64,000 nucleotides of DNA, from positions 210,671,310-210,735,309 of the forward strand of contig NC_081827.1 in NCBI RefSeq assembly GCF_030867095.1, given 5' to 3'. The stretch is from Alligator mississippiensis (lineage: Eukaryota; Chordata; Crocodylia; Alligatoridae). Every line of letters begins with the position of its first letter. Positions within the stretch are counted from its first letter, which is position 1. The translations under genes and the position numbers were made by a program. This document shows positions 58,601 through 64,000 of this stretch, piece by piece. The notes under the pieces were generated by a model that was not told the DNA's origin, searched no databases, and saw nothing but the letters and a program-made list of their open reading frames with translations.

Positions 58601-59050
58601 GTGTAATACAGGTTAGTTAAAATTAAAAAAAATAAAAGGTCGGTTTCAAGATATTCAAACTTTTCTATTTTTGTGATTTATGCACATATTTACTAATGTT
58701 AAGAACAATCTTTCTTTGTTATCCTTGTAACAGGTGAGAAGAAGTTTGTCTGTCCAGAATGTTCAAAACGCTTTATGAGAAGCGACCACCTTGCCAAACA
58801 CATTAAAACACATCAGAATAAAAAAGGTATTCACTCTAGCAGTACAGTGCTGGCATCAGTAGAAGCAACACCTGATGATACTTTGATTACTGCTGGAGGA
58901 ACAACACTTATCCTTGCAAATATTCAACAAGGTTCTGTTTCAGGAATAGGAACTGTAAATACATCTGGCACCAGCAATCAAGATATTCTTACCAACACTG
59001 AAATACCTTTACAGCTTGTCACAGTTTCGGGAAACGAGACAATGGAGTAA
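25576..59050 (+). CDS. SP3: Transcription factor Sp3, complete seven-exon coding sequence
   Basis: Sp3 is a nuclear activator/repressor that binds GC and GT boxes in competition with Sp1. The coding sequence joins 25576-25582, 25881-26026, 26237-26359, 36248-37610, 49405-49597, 57752-57948 and 58734-59050, with GT/AG at every junction and compatible phases, giving 781 residues. Order of parts: Sp box ([14 protein letters not shown], about residues 56-69), Ser/Thr- and Gln-rich activation regions (about 80-545), inhibitory segment with the SUMO motif IKEE (lysine 551), Btd box CTCPNC, then three C2H2 fingers (about 623-645, 653-675, 683-703) and a conserved tail ending GNETME. Finger helices with [16 protein letters not shown] and RSDHLAKH are the Sp-type GGGCGG readers. 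The start ATG is chosen because ATGACCG joins exon 2 to give [12 protein letters not shown], the mammalian long-isoform N-terminus as I recall it. SP1 and SP4 are excluded by exon 4 and the inhibitory segment. No break is seen in the frame. Confidence 0.97.
25583..25880 (+). other. SP3 intron 1 (298 nt, CpG-rich)
   Basis: Intron with GTACGT donor and CCGCAG acceptor. It includes a purine-rich GGA/GAG repeat block (about 25680-25810) and a C-tract before the acceptor. Nothing else is recognised in it. Confidence 0.85.
25881..26026 (+). CDS. SP3: SP3 coding exon 2
   Basis: This exon has a polypyrimidine-CGCAG acceptor and a CCCCAG/GTGAGC donor, and ends in phase 0. It encodes residues 3-51: a lysine/glutamate start ([17 protein letters not shown]), then a low-complexity Ser/His/Asn/Gly/Ala stretch. 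Mammalian SP3 has long Gly and Gln runs here, and this copy has a Ser run and Asn-Gly repeats instead, so this part is evolving quickly. A second in-frame ATG (Met13, 25910-25912) could start a slightly shorter long isoform. Confidence 0.93.
26237..26359 (+). CDS. SP3: SP3 coding exon 3 with Sp box and poly-alanine
   Basis: The acceptor is GTGGCAG and the donor GAGCG/GTGAGT. The exon is 123 nt (41 codons) flanked by two phase-0 introns, so skipping it would keep the frame. It encodes the conserved Sp box ([18 protein letters not shown]), the N-terminal signature of Sp factors and absent from other KLFs, followed by acidic residues and a run of ten alanines (residues about 81-90). Mammalian SP3 also has Ala-rich sequence here, but interrupted. 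Confidence 0.94.
26360..30480 (+). other. SP3 intron 3, 5' part: no gene seen
   Basis: The first about 370 nt are still CpG island. The rest is AT-rich non-coding DNA with homopolymers: C tracts near 27431, 28484 and 28754, and A runs near 27446, 28989 and 29841. No RNA gene or recognisable transposon was identified in this part. Confidence 0.6.
30405..30905. repeat. Dispersed repeat, copy 2, split by a CR1
   Basis: Homologous to 15648-16110 on both sides of a CR1 3' end (30483-30597). The host sequence reads TTAGTCATTCAAGTC before the CR1 and GTCTGTGTG after it, against TTAATCATTCAAATC and CTGTGTGTG uninterrupted in copy 1. Confidence 0.55.
30483..30597 (+). mobile_element. CR1 LINE 3' end (5'-truncated)
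   Basis: A short copy of the conserved CR1 3' terminus includes GGGGTCGGACTCGATC and GGTCCCTTCCGACCCTA, and ends in tandem ATCTATGA units, the typical CR1 tail. 5' truncation to about 115 bp is normal for the family. CR1 dominates reptile and bird genomes. Confidence 0.85.
31100..34620 (+). other. SP3 intron 3, middle part: little recognisable
   Basis: Non-coding AT-rich sequence. Apart from the MITE-like block at about 31734-32079, I see only low-complexity stretches and chance open frames without domain character. Confidence 0.5.
31734..32079. mobile_element. MITE with TACCATATTTACTCAAATATAAGA-type end
   Basis: The right end reads GGGTTATCTTATATTTGAGTAAATATGGTA, the reverse of the TACCGTATTTACTCGAATATAAGAC end found in a widespread vertebrate DNA transposon family. 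The left end is decayed (GTATTTTACTACAGGCATAC at about 31736). The middle is GC-rich. Confidence 0.5.
34640..35050 (+). mobile_element. Probable retroposon 3' region with GACAGACAGAC tail
   Basis: It begins around GTTGCCTGTCAAGAATGATG, passes through a GC-rich segment with duplicated phrases (GGGGCTTGAGCC, GGCTGGGGC), and ends GGGACAGACAGGCAGACAGACCGACAGACTTAGGCTTTTATAATATTAG. A GACAGACAGAC run followed by TTTATAATAT is a tail I associate with reptile non-LTR or Penelope-type elements, but I cannot fix the class. Confidence 0.4.
35995..36160. mobile_element. Decayed hAT-like fragment next to the exon 4 acceptor
   Basis: Contains GGTTGCCCATGGAAAAAGATTGAGAATCATTGTTCTAG, like the right ends of amniote hAT elements (GGTTGAGAACCACTG type). 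It ends about 90 nt before exon 4. The left end is not clear. Confidence 0.4.
36248..37610 (+). CDS. SP3: SP3 coding exon 4: activation domains
   Basis: This large exon (1,363 nt) starts after TTGTTCAG and ends CCTGCAG/GTATTT in phase 1. It encodes about 455 residues, from TGDLASVQL to ENADSPA. The N-terminal part is Ser/Thr-rich with Gln-rich clusters (first activation domain). The C-terminal part (about residues 350-535) is dense in Gln, with repeated QIVQG, LQNLQ and [11 protein letters not shown] motifs (second activation domain, TBP-associated-factor contact in Sp1-type proteins). The two in-frame ATGs that start the mammalian short isoforms are both present, at 36830 and 36881. The exon is uninterrupted and shows no indels that break frame. 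Confidence 0.97.
36830..36883 (+). promoter_or_regulatory. Internal AUG starts for short SP3 isoforms
   Basis: Two in-frame ATGs at 36830 (MTAGINADG, Met287 here) and 36881 (MDSSDTSER, Met304) correspond to the two internal initiation sites that produce the mammalian short repressor-like isoforms. Their spacing of 17 codons and surrounding residues are preserved. The first has context aaccATGa, the second ggcaATGg. Confidence 0.65.
37637..37680 (+). repeat. Run of 44 T just after the exon 4 donor
   Basis: An uninterrupted homopolymer starts 27 nt inside intron 4. It could be an expanded microsatellite, or the reverse-strand A tail of a lost retroposon. In RNA it is a long U tract close to a 5' splice site. 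Confidence 0.9.
38450..38830. repeat. MITE-like repeat block
   Basis: Ends in GTACATGTAGATAGATGCACC, like the GGGTGCATCTACACG-type ends of other MITEs in this window, and starts near GCACACGTGCTTAGG. The interior is GC-rich relative to the surrounding intron. The limits are uncertain. Confidence 0.35.
38840..39130 (-). mobile_element. CR1/Jockey-type LINE reverse transcriptase fossil
   Basis: On the minus strand the translation reads [20 protein letters not shown], then [12 protein letters not shown] and VPIFKG, in the order of the LINE segment before RT block 1 (KSxGPDEIHPRVL...LAxxI...PIFKKG). It then continues through a frameshift into sequence like DNYRPVSLTSI and GKIMEQIIKESI. Stops and shifts make it non-functional. 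Opposite in orientation to SP3. Confidence 0.65.
39240..42090 (+). other. SP3 intron 4, central part: no gene seen
   Basis: AT-rich, apparently unique intronic DNA with no supported ORF, RNA gene or transposon. Short open frames look like chance. Confidence 0.5.
42105..43475 (+). mobile_element. DIRS-like retroelement fossil (RT, RNase H, recombinase traces)
   Basis: Frames change repeatedly, but fragments follow the order of a DIRS polyprotein. The open stretch at 42105-42365 resembles the early RT region ([11 protein letters not shown], then VILLLDPVG, like VPKKTGGWR...IPLLDPGDW). LRRQGIQAS (42507-42533) followed by LDGWL (42533-42547) resembles the YLDDWL active site with one Asp changed to Gly. 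TDTSLWG (42967-42987) resembles the RNase H start [29 protein letters not shown] (about 43406-43465) resembles the tyrosine-recombinase region. Each match alone is weak and the order is what supports it. Other RT retroelements with a YLDDWL motif remain possible. Confidence 0.55.
43938..45475 (+). mobile_element. R2-clade non-LTR retrotransposon relic, 5'-truncated
   Basis: Frame-shifted fragments follow the C-terminal half of R2 proteins. [20 protein letters not shown] starts at 44049. [19 protein letters not shown] (from 44173) leads into [39 protein letters not shown] starts at 44325, [17 protein letters not shown] at 44470, and the zinc-knuckle start [13 protein letters not shown] at 44919. 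The restriction-like endonuclease region follows from about 45091 ([16 protein letters not shown]), with [15 protein letters not shown] and [15 protein letters not shown] further on. This order and the phrase GxxIPxMGDLC are specific to R2. Defects include at least three frame changes, a TAG at 45175-45177 and replacement of the endonuclease Asp in DVTVPFE by Asn. The RT palm is absent. Cell role: target-primed insertion, normally into 28S rDNA. Confidence 0.78.
45480..49404 (+). other. SP3 intron 4, 3' part: no gene seen
   Basis: The segment after the R2 relic may include its 3' UTR (about 45480-46140), but the boundary is not visible. A GC-rich repeat block lies at 46690-47300. From 47350 to the exon 5 acceptor the sequence is AT-rich, without coding potential or clear repeats. 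Confidence 0.5.
46690..47310. repeat. Unclassified repeat block with internal duplication
   Basis: It starts near CAGGGATCCGGGTTTTCC with several TTTCC/GGAAA-type inverted phrases. GC-rich sequence follows, in which GGGGCT(G/C)AGGGA(G/A)TGGGGAGGTGTTGGT occurs twice (about 47064 and 47256), some 190 bp apart. The CAG start is hAT-like, but the right end was not found. Confidence 0.4.
49405..49597 (+). CDS. SP3: SP3 coding exon 5: inhibitory/SUMO segment and Btd box
   Basis: The acceptor TTGCCTTAG precedes ATATTAGG, and the donor is GGGAG/GTATGC. It encodes [16 protein letters not shown] and the [15 protein letters not shown] Buttonhead box. IKEE is a psi-K-x-E sumoylation motif. By my count its lysine is residue 551, the number used for the mammalian SUMO site that keeps Sp3 in its inhibited state. 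The CxCPxC box just before the fingers is shared by Sp factors. The open frame upstream of 49405 is intronic read-through and not coding. Confidence 0.95.
49826..50245 (+). mobile_element. CR1 LINE 3' end with open C-terminal ORF2
   Basis: The copy encodes the C-terminal part of the CR1 ORF2 protein in one open frame of about 122 codons (49853-50221), including [26 protein letters not shown] and [12 protein letters not shown]. It then has the 3' terminus GGACTCGATCTTCCAGTGTCCCTTCCAGCCCTAATG and a short TCTATGAAATCTGTGAAAT tail. 5' truncated, so it has no reverse transcriptase core. The intact frame suggests a comparatively recent insertion. Confidence 0.9.
50400..50570. repeat. Degenerate tandem repeat, unit about 55-58 bp
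   Basis: Three units have GGGATCGTGG or GGGATTATGG at about 50410, 50468 and 50523. Each carries a GATC-containing inverted pair (GATCGTGGC...GCGATC) and an AACCCC end. Part of a GC-rich block (50330-50870) that may be one larger repeat. Confidence 0.6.
50962..51382. mobile_element. MITE-like element of the same TIR family
   Basis: The left end GTAGGCATATCTACAGAAGACATTTACTGT forms an inverted repeat with ACAGTAAATGTTGCGCATCTACACATGCACC (ending at about 51041). A further similar end, TTAATTGCATGTGCAGATGCC, lies at about 51361-51382. It is either an 80-bp foldback or a longer element with one TIR duplicated. Confidence 0.45.
53150..54145. mobile_element. Long non-autonomous DNA element, copy 2 (SP3 intron 5)
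   Basis: Same orientation and same end sequences as the copy at 6664-7424. It is longer because of a GC-rich middle (about 53400-54050) with many open frames on both strands that reflect composition only. No transposase motif recognised. Confidence 0.6.
54170..57751 (+). other. SP3 intron 5, 3' part
   Basis: Mostly unassigned. A GC-richer block at about 55525-56420 contains repeated phrases (tccagc/ggag and agtcttg-type motifs) that suggest an old repeat I cannot name. A weak LINE-like motif occurs on the minus strand at about 56630-56860. The last 900 nt before exon 6 look unique. Confidence 0.4.
56632..56870 (-). mobile_element. Possible LINE RT fragment
   Basis: The minus-strand open stretch contains [10 protein letters not shown], resembling the YADDTQLY active-site block of L2/CR1-type reverse transcriptases. 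Nearby sequence reads [11 protein letters not shown], similar to LGVILDSSLSF further along such proteins. The match is short and in decayed sequence, so this is tentative. Confidence 0.35.
57752..57948 (+). CDS. SP3: SP3 coding exon 6: zinc fingers 1 and 2
   Basis: The acceptor is TTTTTAAACAG and the donor ACACACAG/GTTATC. It encodes [11 protein letters not shown], then finger 1 (Cys623, Cys628, His641, His645) and finger 2 (Cys653, Cys658, His671, His675), with a SGERPF linker. All eight zinc ligands are present. Finger 2 reads [10 protein letters not shown] where I recall CNWMYCGKRF in mammals. Both changes lie between the zinc-binding cysteines and away from the DNA-reading helix RSDELQRH. 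Confidence 0.96.
57949..58733 (+). other. SP3 intron 6 (785 nt)
   Basis: It splits the linker between zinc fingers 2 and 3 in phase 1. The sequence is AT-rich with no recognisable element. An open frame of a few codons runs in from exon 6 ([13 protein letters not shown]) and is read-through, not an alternative exon that can be supported. Confidence 0.8.
58734..59050 (+). CDS. SP3: SP3 coding exon 7: zinc finger 3 and C-terminus
   Basis: The acceptor is CTTGTAACAG. The glycine codon of the HTGEKK linker is split across intron 6. Finger 3 has Cys683, Cys686, His699 and His703 with helix RSDHLAKH. The C-terminal tail ([14 protein letters not shown] to SGNETME) is near-identical to mammalian SP3 and distinguishes it from SP1 and SP4. 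The stop is TAA at 59048-59050. Confidence 0.97.
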
Positions 59051-60485
59051 ATATTACACAAAATACCTATTAATTGTGGTTATTTTTATACAGTAGTGAG
59101 AAGAATATTGTTCCTAAGTTCTTAGATATCTTTTTATTGATGTGCAAAAATTTTTGGATTGACAGTAACTTGGTTATACATGACACTGAAATGCCTTACT
59201 TTGTATGATATTCCATAGTATATTAAAATGGTAAAATTGCATGGGTTTTGTAGGTACTTTTGGAATCTAGAAGAGATGAAATTTTACCAAGTTATATTAA
59301 AAAATGAATTTAACGATGGGAATGGTAGTCTAACCAAATGCATCAATCCTGTGTGGTTTAGTGTAAAAATGAGAACATGTTGGTATTTATCTATTGTAAG
59401 ATAAAAGAAGTTGATGAGTGAAAAGAAATCATGTTATGATAAAAGAAATTTTGTAATTTTCTTGATGACTGGAATTTTTATTATGCATAACTGACAAATC
59501 AAGTTTCCAAGCAAATGTTACATAGTGTAGGCTTTACTTAGCTCATCAACTTGTCATTTTGAAGCTAATTATTTTAATTAGGTTAACTATGTACAATATT
59601 TTAAGCATTACTCTTGTAAGATTTTGAAAACTACATTTTAACATGGAACTCTAGGGATAGTCACCTTTTAAATCCTGTTGAAAAGCCATGTTTAAGATTT
59701 AATTTGCCAAAATGATGTCTTGTTAATATTCTTTCAATAACCAAGTTGGGCAATATAACCAATGTTTAAAAAAATTAAATTGTTTAAAAATGTATAGGTT
59801 GAGGCATTTGGGTGGTAAGGCAAATGTTGTAGTGGAATATATCCCTTTTTCTTGAACATTGGAGGACCAAAAATAAGGTGTATTGCGTCTCAGCAGTGAT
59901 TTTTTTTTTTTTTTTAAATCAAATCTTGTTTCCAAAACATCTGTCTGCCAGGGCCTTAAAAGCCATCATGTAAATTACCAGTAAAAATATAACATATGCA
60001 AATATAACAGAAAATCACTTCCATAGTGACAATACTCCCAACCATATGGATATAGTCATAGTGTACTAGGGGTTTTACAAGGTTTTTTGTTTGTTGTTTA
60101 GCTTTTGGTTAGTCAATCTGCATTTAAATATCAGCCATCTTTCCTTTGCTTCTTCCCTTAAAAATTGTATGTATCCAGTACATTTAACTGATAAACATAT
60201 GTTTTTTATTATGCTGAATTTTTTCTTTTTATTTTTTAATTACTGTTTATATTTTCAATTATAGAAAAATGTACAAAATGAAGTTACATAGCCAGTCTGT
60301 AAGTGCTATACCATTTTCCAAAAATGTACAACAATAATTATAGCAGTTCACCTATTTGCAAACATTTGGAAATCTGTTCATTTGTTATTCTTAAAACCAC
60401 CTCAGATTTAAAGGCTACCTTATTGTACGTTTAAAGTGTATTATAACAGTGTGGTAGTTAATAAAACACTATTTTTTTTCTTTTG
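59051..60485 (+). other. SP3: SP3 3' untranslated region
   Basis: AT-rich sequence with no coding potential follows the stop codon. It has several ATTTA and U-rich stretches of the kind bound by stability factors. I see no other AATAAA before the one at 60460, so a UTR of about 1.43 kb is the simplest reading. A T15-16 run lies at about 59900. Confidence 0.75.
60460..60465 (+). terminator. SP3 poly(A) signal AATAAA
   Basis: A canonical hexamer sits about 1.41 kb after the stop. A T-rich stretch (TTTTTTTTCTTTTG) follows some 10 nt later, which fits a downstream U-rich element. Cleavage is expected around 60475-60490. Confidence 0.7.
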
Positions 60486-60816
60486 ACTTGAAGTTTACTG
60501 TATTCCTTTGTATTAATTAACAGGGTATAGTTTGCTAAACTTCTAATAGCTTTAACTTTCCTTCAACAAAGTTCATAATGAAATTACTTGTGTATTTTTT
60601 CAACTGTTTTGCTATACTTGATTCCAGAAATGCCTGCTGAATAAGGCAGGATCAGCAATGGCAATCTAGTCCTTTCCTGACAAGCGGGCTCCTGAAAGGC
60701 TTAATGTAACAAATTGGAGCTATGCTAGAAGAACAAACCTCATTTTAATCTTTTTTTCCAATCCTTAACTCAGTGGTTTGGCTATTTTCCACATACATAT
60801 TTTGTATTTTTCAGGG

Positions 60817-60872
60817 GGTAATTTATATGGTACCTACCCTATATGGTAATTTATATGGTACCTACCCTATAT
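60817..60872. repeat. Tandem duplication, 28-bp unit
   Basis: Two perfect copies of a 28-bp unit beginning GGTAATTTATATGGTACC are followed by a partial third (GGTTCCTACCCT). It lies about 330 bp after the SP3 cleavage region. Confidence 0.85.
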
Positions 60873-61494
60873 GGTTCCTACCCTGGTGCTTGGCAGGACA
60901 CAAAAACGTGGTCTCGATCCTAATGAAAGAGAAGGTAACAGATTTTAAGAGCCATATTAGTTATGTGTATCAATATACTTGATAGGGAAGTGTTTCAAGG
61001 GATTTGAACAAAAATATCTTAGCCTTTTGGCTGACTGGGAAGCTGACACCTGGGAAAAAGATATTGGGGAGTACTGAGAAGCTTTTGTTGGTGTGAAAAA
61101 AAAGTAAGTAATGACAGTGGTTACAGATAATAGCCAAGTTGTCCATGGCTCTAAAATGAGCACAGTATAAGAAGGTTGAATTTGTGGAGTAAAAGGGGGA
61201 GACGTCTTGAAAGCACCAAAAGAGAGAAATGATCAATGCCAGACCGTAATGTAACTTTGAATATATTGGATGGAGCAAACTGAAGAAATTCAAGGCAGGT
61301 GATCAAGGTGTTTTGTGCCTCTGACTGAAAGTTTAGTAATTCCTGTACAGAGAACCAGAATGTGACAGTAGCCTGTAAGAAAAGAGGAATCAATACTGTG
61401 TTAGCCCAAAGTCATGTGAACCATGGGTGTTTATCTAACATGGCTGATGAGGAGGGGAAATGGTTTTAGAGAAAAGAGCAGTTTTAGCCATATT

Positions 61495-61740
61495 GGGTGT
61501 GTCTGCACATGCGCTTTAATGCACAGTAGCCTATTTTACTGCTTATTAGAGCATCACATCAAAAATGCTAATATGCTAATGTGCAGTAAAATTAGGCTAC
61601 TGTGCCTTAAGCATCACTAAAAAAGTCCACTTTCTCTACTGTGCATTAGGGCAGCCTAATGCACATTTTTAAATACCTCACAGGTACTAAATTTTAATGC
61701 ACAGTAACAAAAGTGCATTAACAAACGTGTAGATGCACCC
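61495..61740. mobile_element. MITE, GGGTGCATCTACAC family, copy B
   Basis: A 246-bp element with clear terminal inverted repeats: GGGTGTGTCTGCACATGCGC and (reversed right end) GGGTGCATCTACACGTTTGT. TTTAATGCACAGTA and its reverse complement recur inside. Phrases AATACCTCACA and GTACTAAATTT are shared with copy A. No good target duplication is visible. Confidence 0.7.
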
Positions 61741-64000
61741 ACTGTGTGTTGGTGGCAAGACTTACAGGAAAATATCTCAGGCAATTGGCTGTTATGTCTG
61801 GATAGGGAAGAGGTTTAGAATGGAAGTAAACTGGATTCTGATTCATGAGACGTGCGAGAGGATGACAACGGGGAGTGAAGATGGTGATGAAGAAACAGGA
61901 AAGAATAGTGAGAAACAGATGTGAGCAGGTAACAATGCTGAAGATAATGGATGATGTAGCAGGAGAGCAAAATGAAGGAAACCAGCAGGATGAGGTTCAG
62001 TAAAGAAACCATGGTGATTTCAAATGTCATATACAAGTCCATGAGGTTGAGAATGAAGGACTCTTAGTTAAGGGCAAGAATAAGTAATTTGTGACGCTTA
62101 AGCTTTGGAGCAAGAATGGGCAAAAGCTGACTAATTAAACCAAGATTTAATTATTCCACCATTACTTCAGAAGCCTTGGTTTTTTCAGACCCATGAATTG
62201 TGGTTCCACGTTGAAAATTATGTTGACTTTGTTTTTTATAGATACAAGTCCAAGCTGATTTTACAGGTCTGGCAGCACAATATGTAAATCATGCTAGATT
62301 TTCTTGCACTATAGTATAAGATTGTATAGGATAAGATTTGCACTGTAATTAGAGCATAATTAGTATTTGTTGATGCCTTGAACCAGCATAGAATCCAGTT
62401 TTTTTCCAATGCTCAGTTTCTTCTTTCTCTCCCCCAGTTGATTTCCTCTATGCTACTCTTTAGGACCAGAACCCCAAATCTGTCTGCATGCCCCGTGCTT
62501 TTTTCCTATCTAATTGCACACTACTCAGTTTCTGCAAATGGCATTTTCTATGCGCAATAATCCTAAAATCCCTCAAACATTTTAGTTTTTCTTTGCAGTC
62601 AACAATACTTCCCACAGATATGACCAAGGGCCCCTCCAGTGGTTGTTTTTGTAGTGCTACAAAATTTGTGGCATCACAAAATATAAAGTACTGTGGGCAG
62701 CCACATAGTCAAACCCCCCTGGCTGGAGAGTGACAGAGTTGCCACAAAGATGCATTCTCTAGCCAGGGTGCAACAGGTGGTTCTTCCATAGCTTCCCCTG
62801 CCCTTGGGGAACTTTAAAGAGCTTGCATGGTAGAGAGGCTCAAAGAAAAGCTTGCGTGTCCTTTAAAATTTCCAGATCCCTGATAGCCTACCAACCAGCT
62901 GAAGCCAGTATCAGGCTGCCCAGTAATGCTTTAAAGTTCCTGGATTGAAGGCAGCTCTGTCACTGTCAGGTGGCAAGGAATGATGGGGCTCCCTGTGAGC
63001 CTCTGGGGGTGAGAAGCGCTGATTGGAGGTCTGTCCTGATCCACCTCCATCCCTTCATCAGCCTCTGCTACTGTTTGCAAGGGACCTCACTTTTGCCACC
63101 TACCTGGGGCTTTCCCCAGGTGCCTTGCATGCTGTGTAGATCTGTGCCCTACCCGCTGCCCCTTCCCTGCAGGGACTGAGGCTGTTCATGTGTGCAGAAT
63201 TTTAAAAGGCACATGGGCAGCACAGCCCCTGGGAGAAAGTCCTTAGTGCTGGACTTTTCTTGCACTCAGGGGTTTCCCTGACTGGACAACCCCCTGCTGG
63301 GTCACAACAGGTCCAGGGCAATCTGCATGCTTTCCAGAAAGCTCATGCTCAGCTAATTGTCAGGGAGCTAGCTGCTTGCTCTCCTTCTCACCCCTTTGGA
63401 GAGGGAGCAAAGGAGAGCAGAGCCCTGCGGGATTGTGGATGGTAGAGGCCTAGCCAGACGTTAAATTTGTCCTGGTACAACAAAAGATGCTGTTTGAATC
63501 CACAACTTCTTTGTCATGGATCCACCATTTTTCTTCCTCAGAACAAATTCTTTTAACATTAGATGTGTTACCATTTATTGCAGGAAATTTGCATATATCC
63601 TGCAATAAATGTAATGGCTAGAGGAGACCTAAGTGTTCAAACTTATATACCTCTGGCTTTAGCTCCATAAACTGAAGGATCTTAGTTTTATTACTCGGAT
63701 CCTTCAGCTAATTCATTCATTAGGAAGATCTGAGTTTTATTACTTTCCAATATCTAGTCCAATATTAAGTGTTTTTTGCACTTGGTAACCTGGCTTTCAG
63801 CTTGTATTGGTTTTACATTGTCTCCTCTCCAGGTGTACCTGAGGCTTCACGCAGCTGGATGCTGTTTTGTTGCAAGTTGATGCTGTCCACAGAAAGTCAG
63901 TGGGAGACTCTATTAAGGCAGCATTATTCTTCAAAAAATGTTCACTGAAAGAATTTTTGATGTAAAATGAGGTTATACTGAAATAAATGAGCAAAATGTG
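61741..64000. other. Gene-free 3' flank
   Basis: No supported gene. A GC-richer block at about 62625-63450 has repeat character but no class I can name. Beyond it are a small hairpin at 63573-63610 and a near-direct repeat of GATCTKAGTTTTATTACT at about 63678 and 63727. Confidence 0.45.
63573..63610. repeat. Small perfect hairpin
   Basis: ATTTATTGCAGGA (63573-63585) and its exact reverse complement (63598-63610) flank a 12-nt spacer. The stem extends by TTAC with one bulge. It is too short to call as a microRNA precursor. Confidence 0.6.

Noticed and set aside
63573-63610. MicroRNA precursor
   Set aside because: The stem is only 13 perfect bp (17 with a bulge) with a 12-nt loop, too short for a typical precursor.
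1-64000. tRNA, rRNA, snRNA genes or CRISPR-like arrays
   Set aside because: No tRNA cloverleaf with A and B boxes, no rRNA sequence and no regularly spaced identical repeats with unique spacers were recognised by eye.

Overview
This is vertebrate nuclear DNA holding one complete protein-coding gene, SP3, on the + strand, embedded in gene-poor sequence full of old transposable elements. SP3 (transcription factor Sp3, Sp/KLF family) was assembled from seven coding exons with consensus splice sites: 25576-25582, 25881-26026, 26237-26359, 36248-37610, 49405-49597, 57752-57948 and 58734-59050 (stop). Joined phases give 2,346 nt and 781 residues. The protein is close to mammalian SP3 but differs in the glycine/glutamine/alanine runs near the N-terminus.

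The organism is most likely a non-avian sauropsid, and I favour a crocodilian over a turtle. The reasons are CR1 LINE 3' ends with ATCTATGA-type tails, many hAT-like MITEs with 8-bp target duplications, a Penelope-type tail, and fossils of DIRS and R2 elements. This is an inference from sequence character; no species is proved.

Layout. Positions 1 to about 24.7 kb are intergenic 5' flank with no gene I can support. They hold an AT palindrome, several hAT-like elements, a 68-bp palindrome, a Penelope-like foldback insertion with a 14-bp target duplication, and MITE hairpins. From about 24.75 to 26.73 kb lies a CpG island with paired CCAAT boxes, the 5' leader with a 7-codon upstream ORF, and exons 1-3. 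Intron 3 (26360-36247) carries poly-C tracts and a CR1 nested in an older repeat. Exon 4 (36248-37610) encodes the Gln/Ser/Thr-rich activation domains and the two internal AUGs used for short isoforms in mammals. Intron 4 (37611-49404) opens with a 44-T run and contains a reverse-strand CR1-type RT fossil, a DIRS-like fossil (about 42.1-43.5 kb) and a decayed R2-clade element (about 43.9-45.5 kb). Exon 5 encodes the inhibitory/SUMO region and Btd box. Intron 5 contains a CR1 3' end with about 120 open codons, a tandem repeat and a second copy of a long dispersed repeat. Exons 6 and 7 encode the three C2H2 zinc fingers. The 3' UTR runs to an AATAAA at 60460, followed by gene-free sequence to the end.

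Only SP3 appears functional. The most unusual observation is an R2-type retrotransposon relic in an SP3 intron, because R2 elements normally live in 28S rDNA. I found no operon-like system, CRISPR array or confidently identifiable RNA gene.
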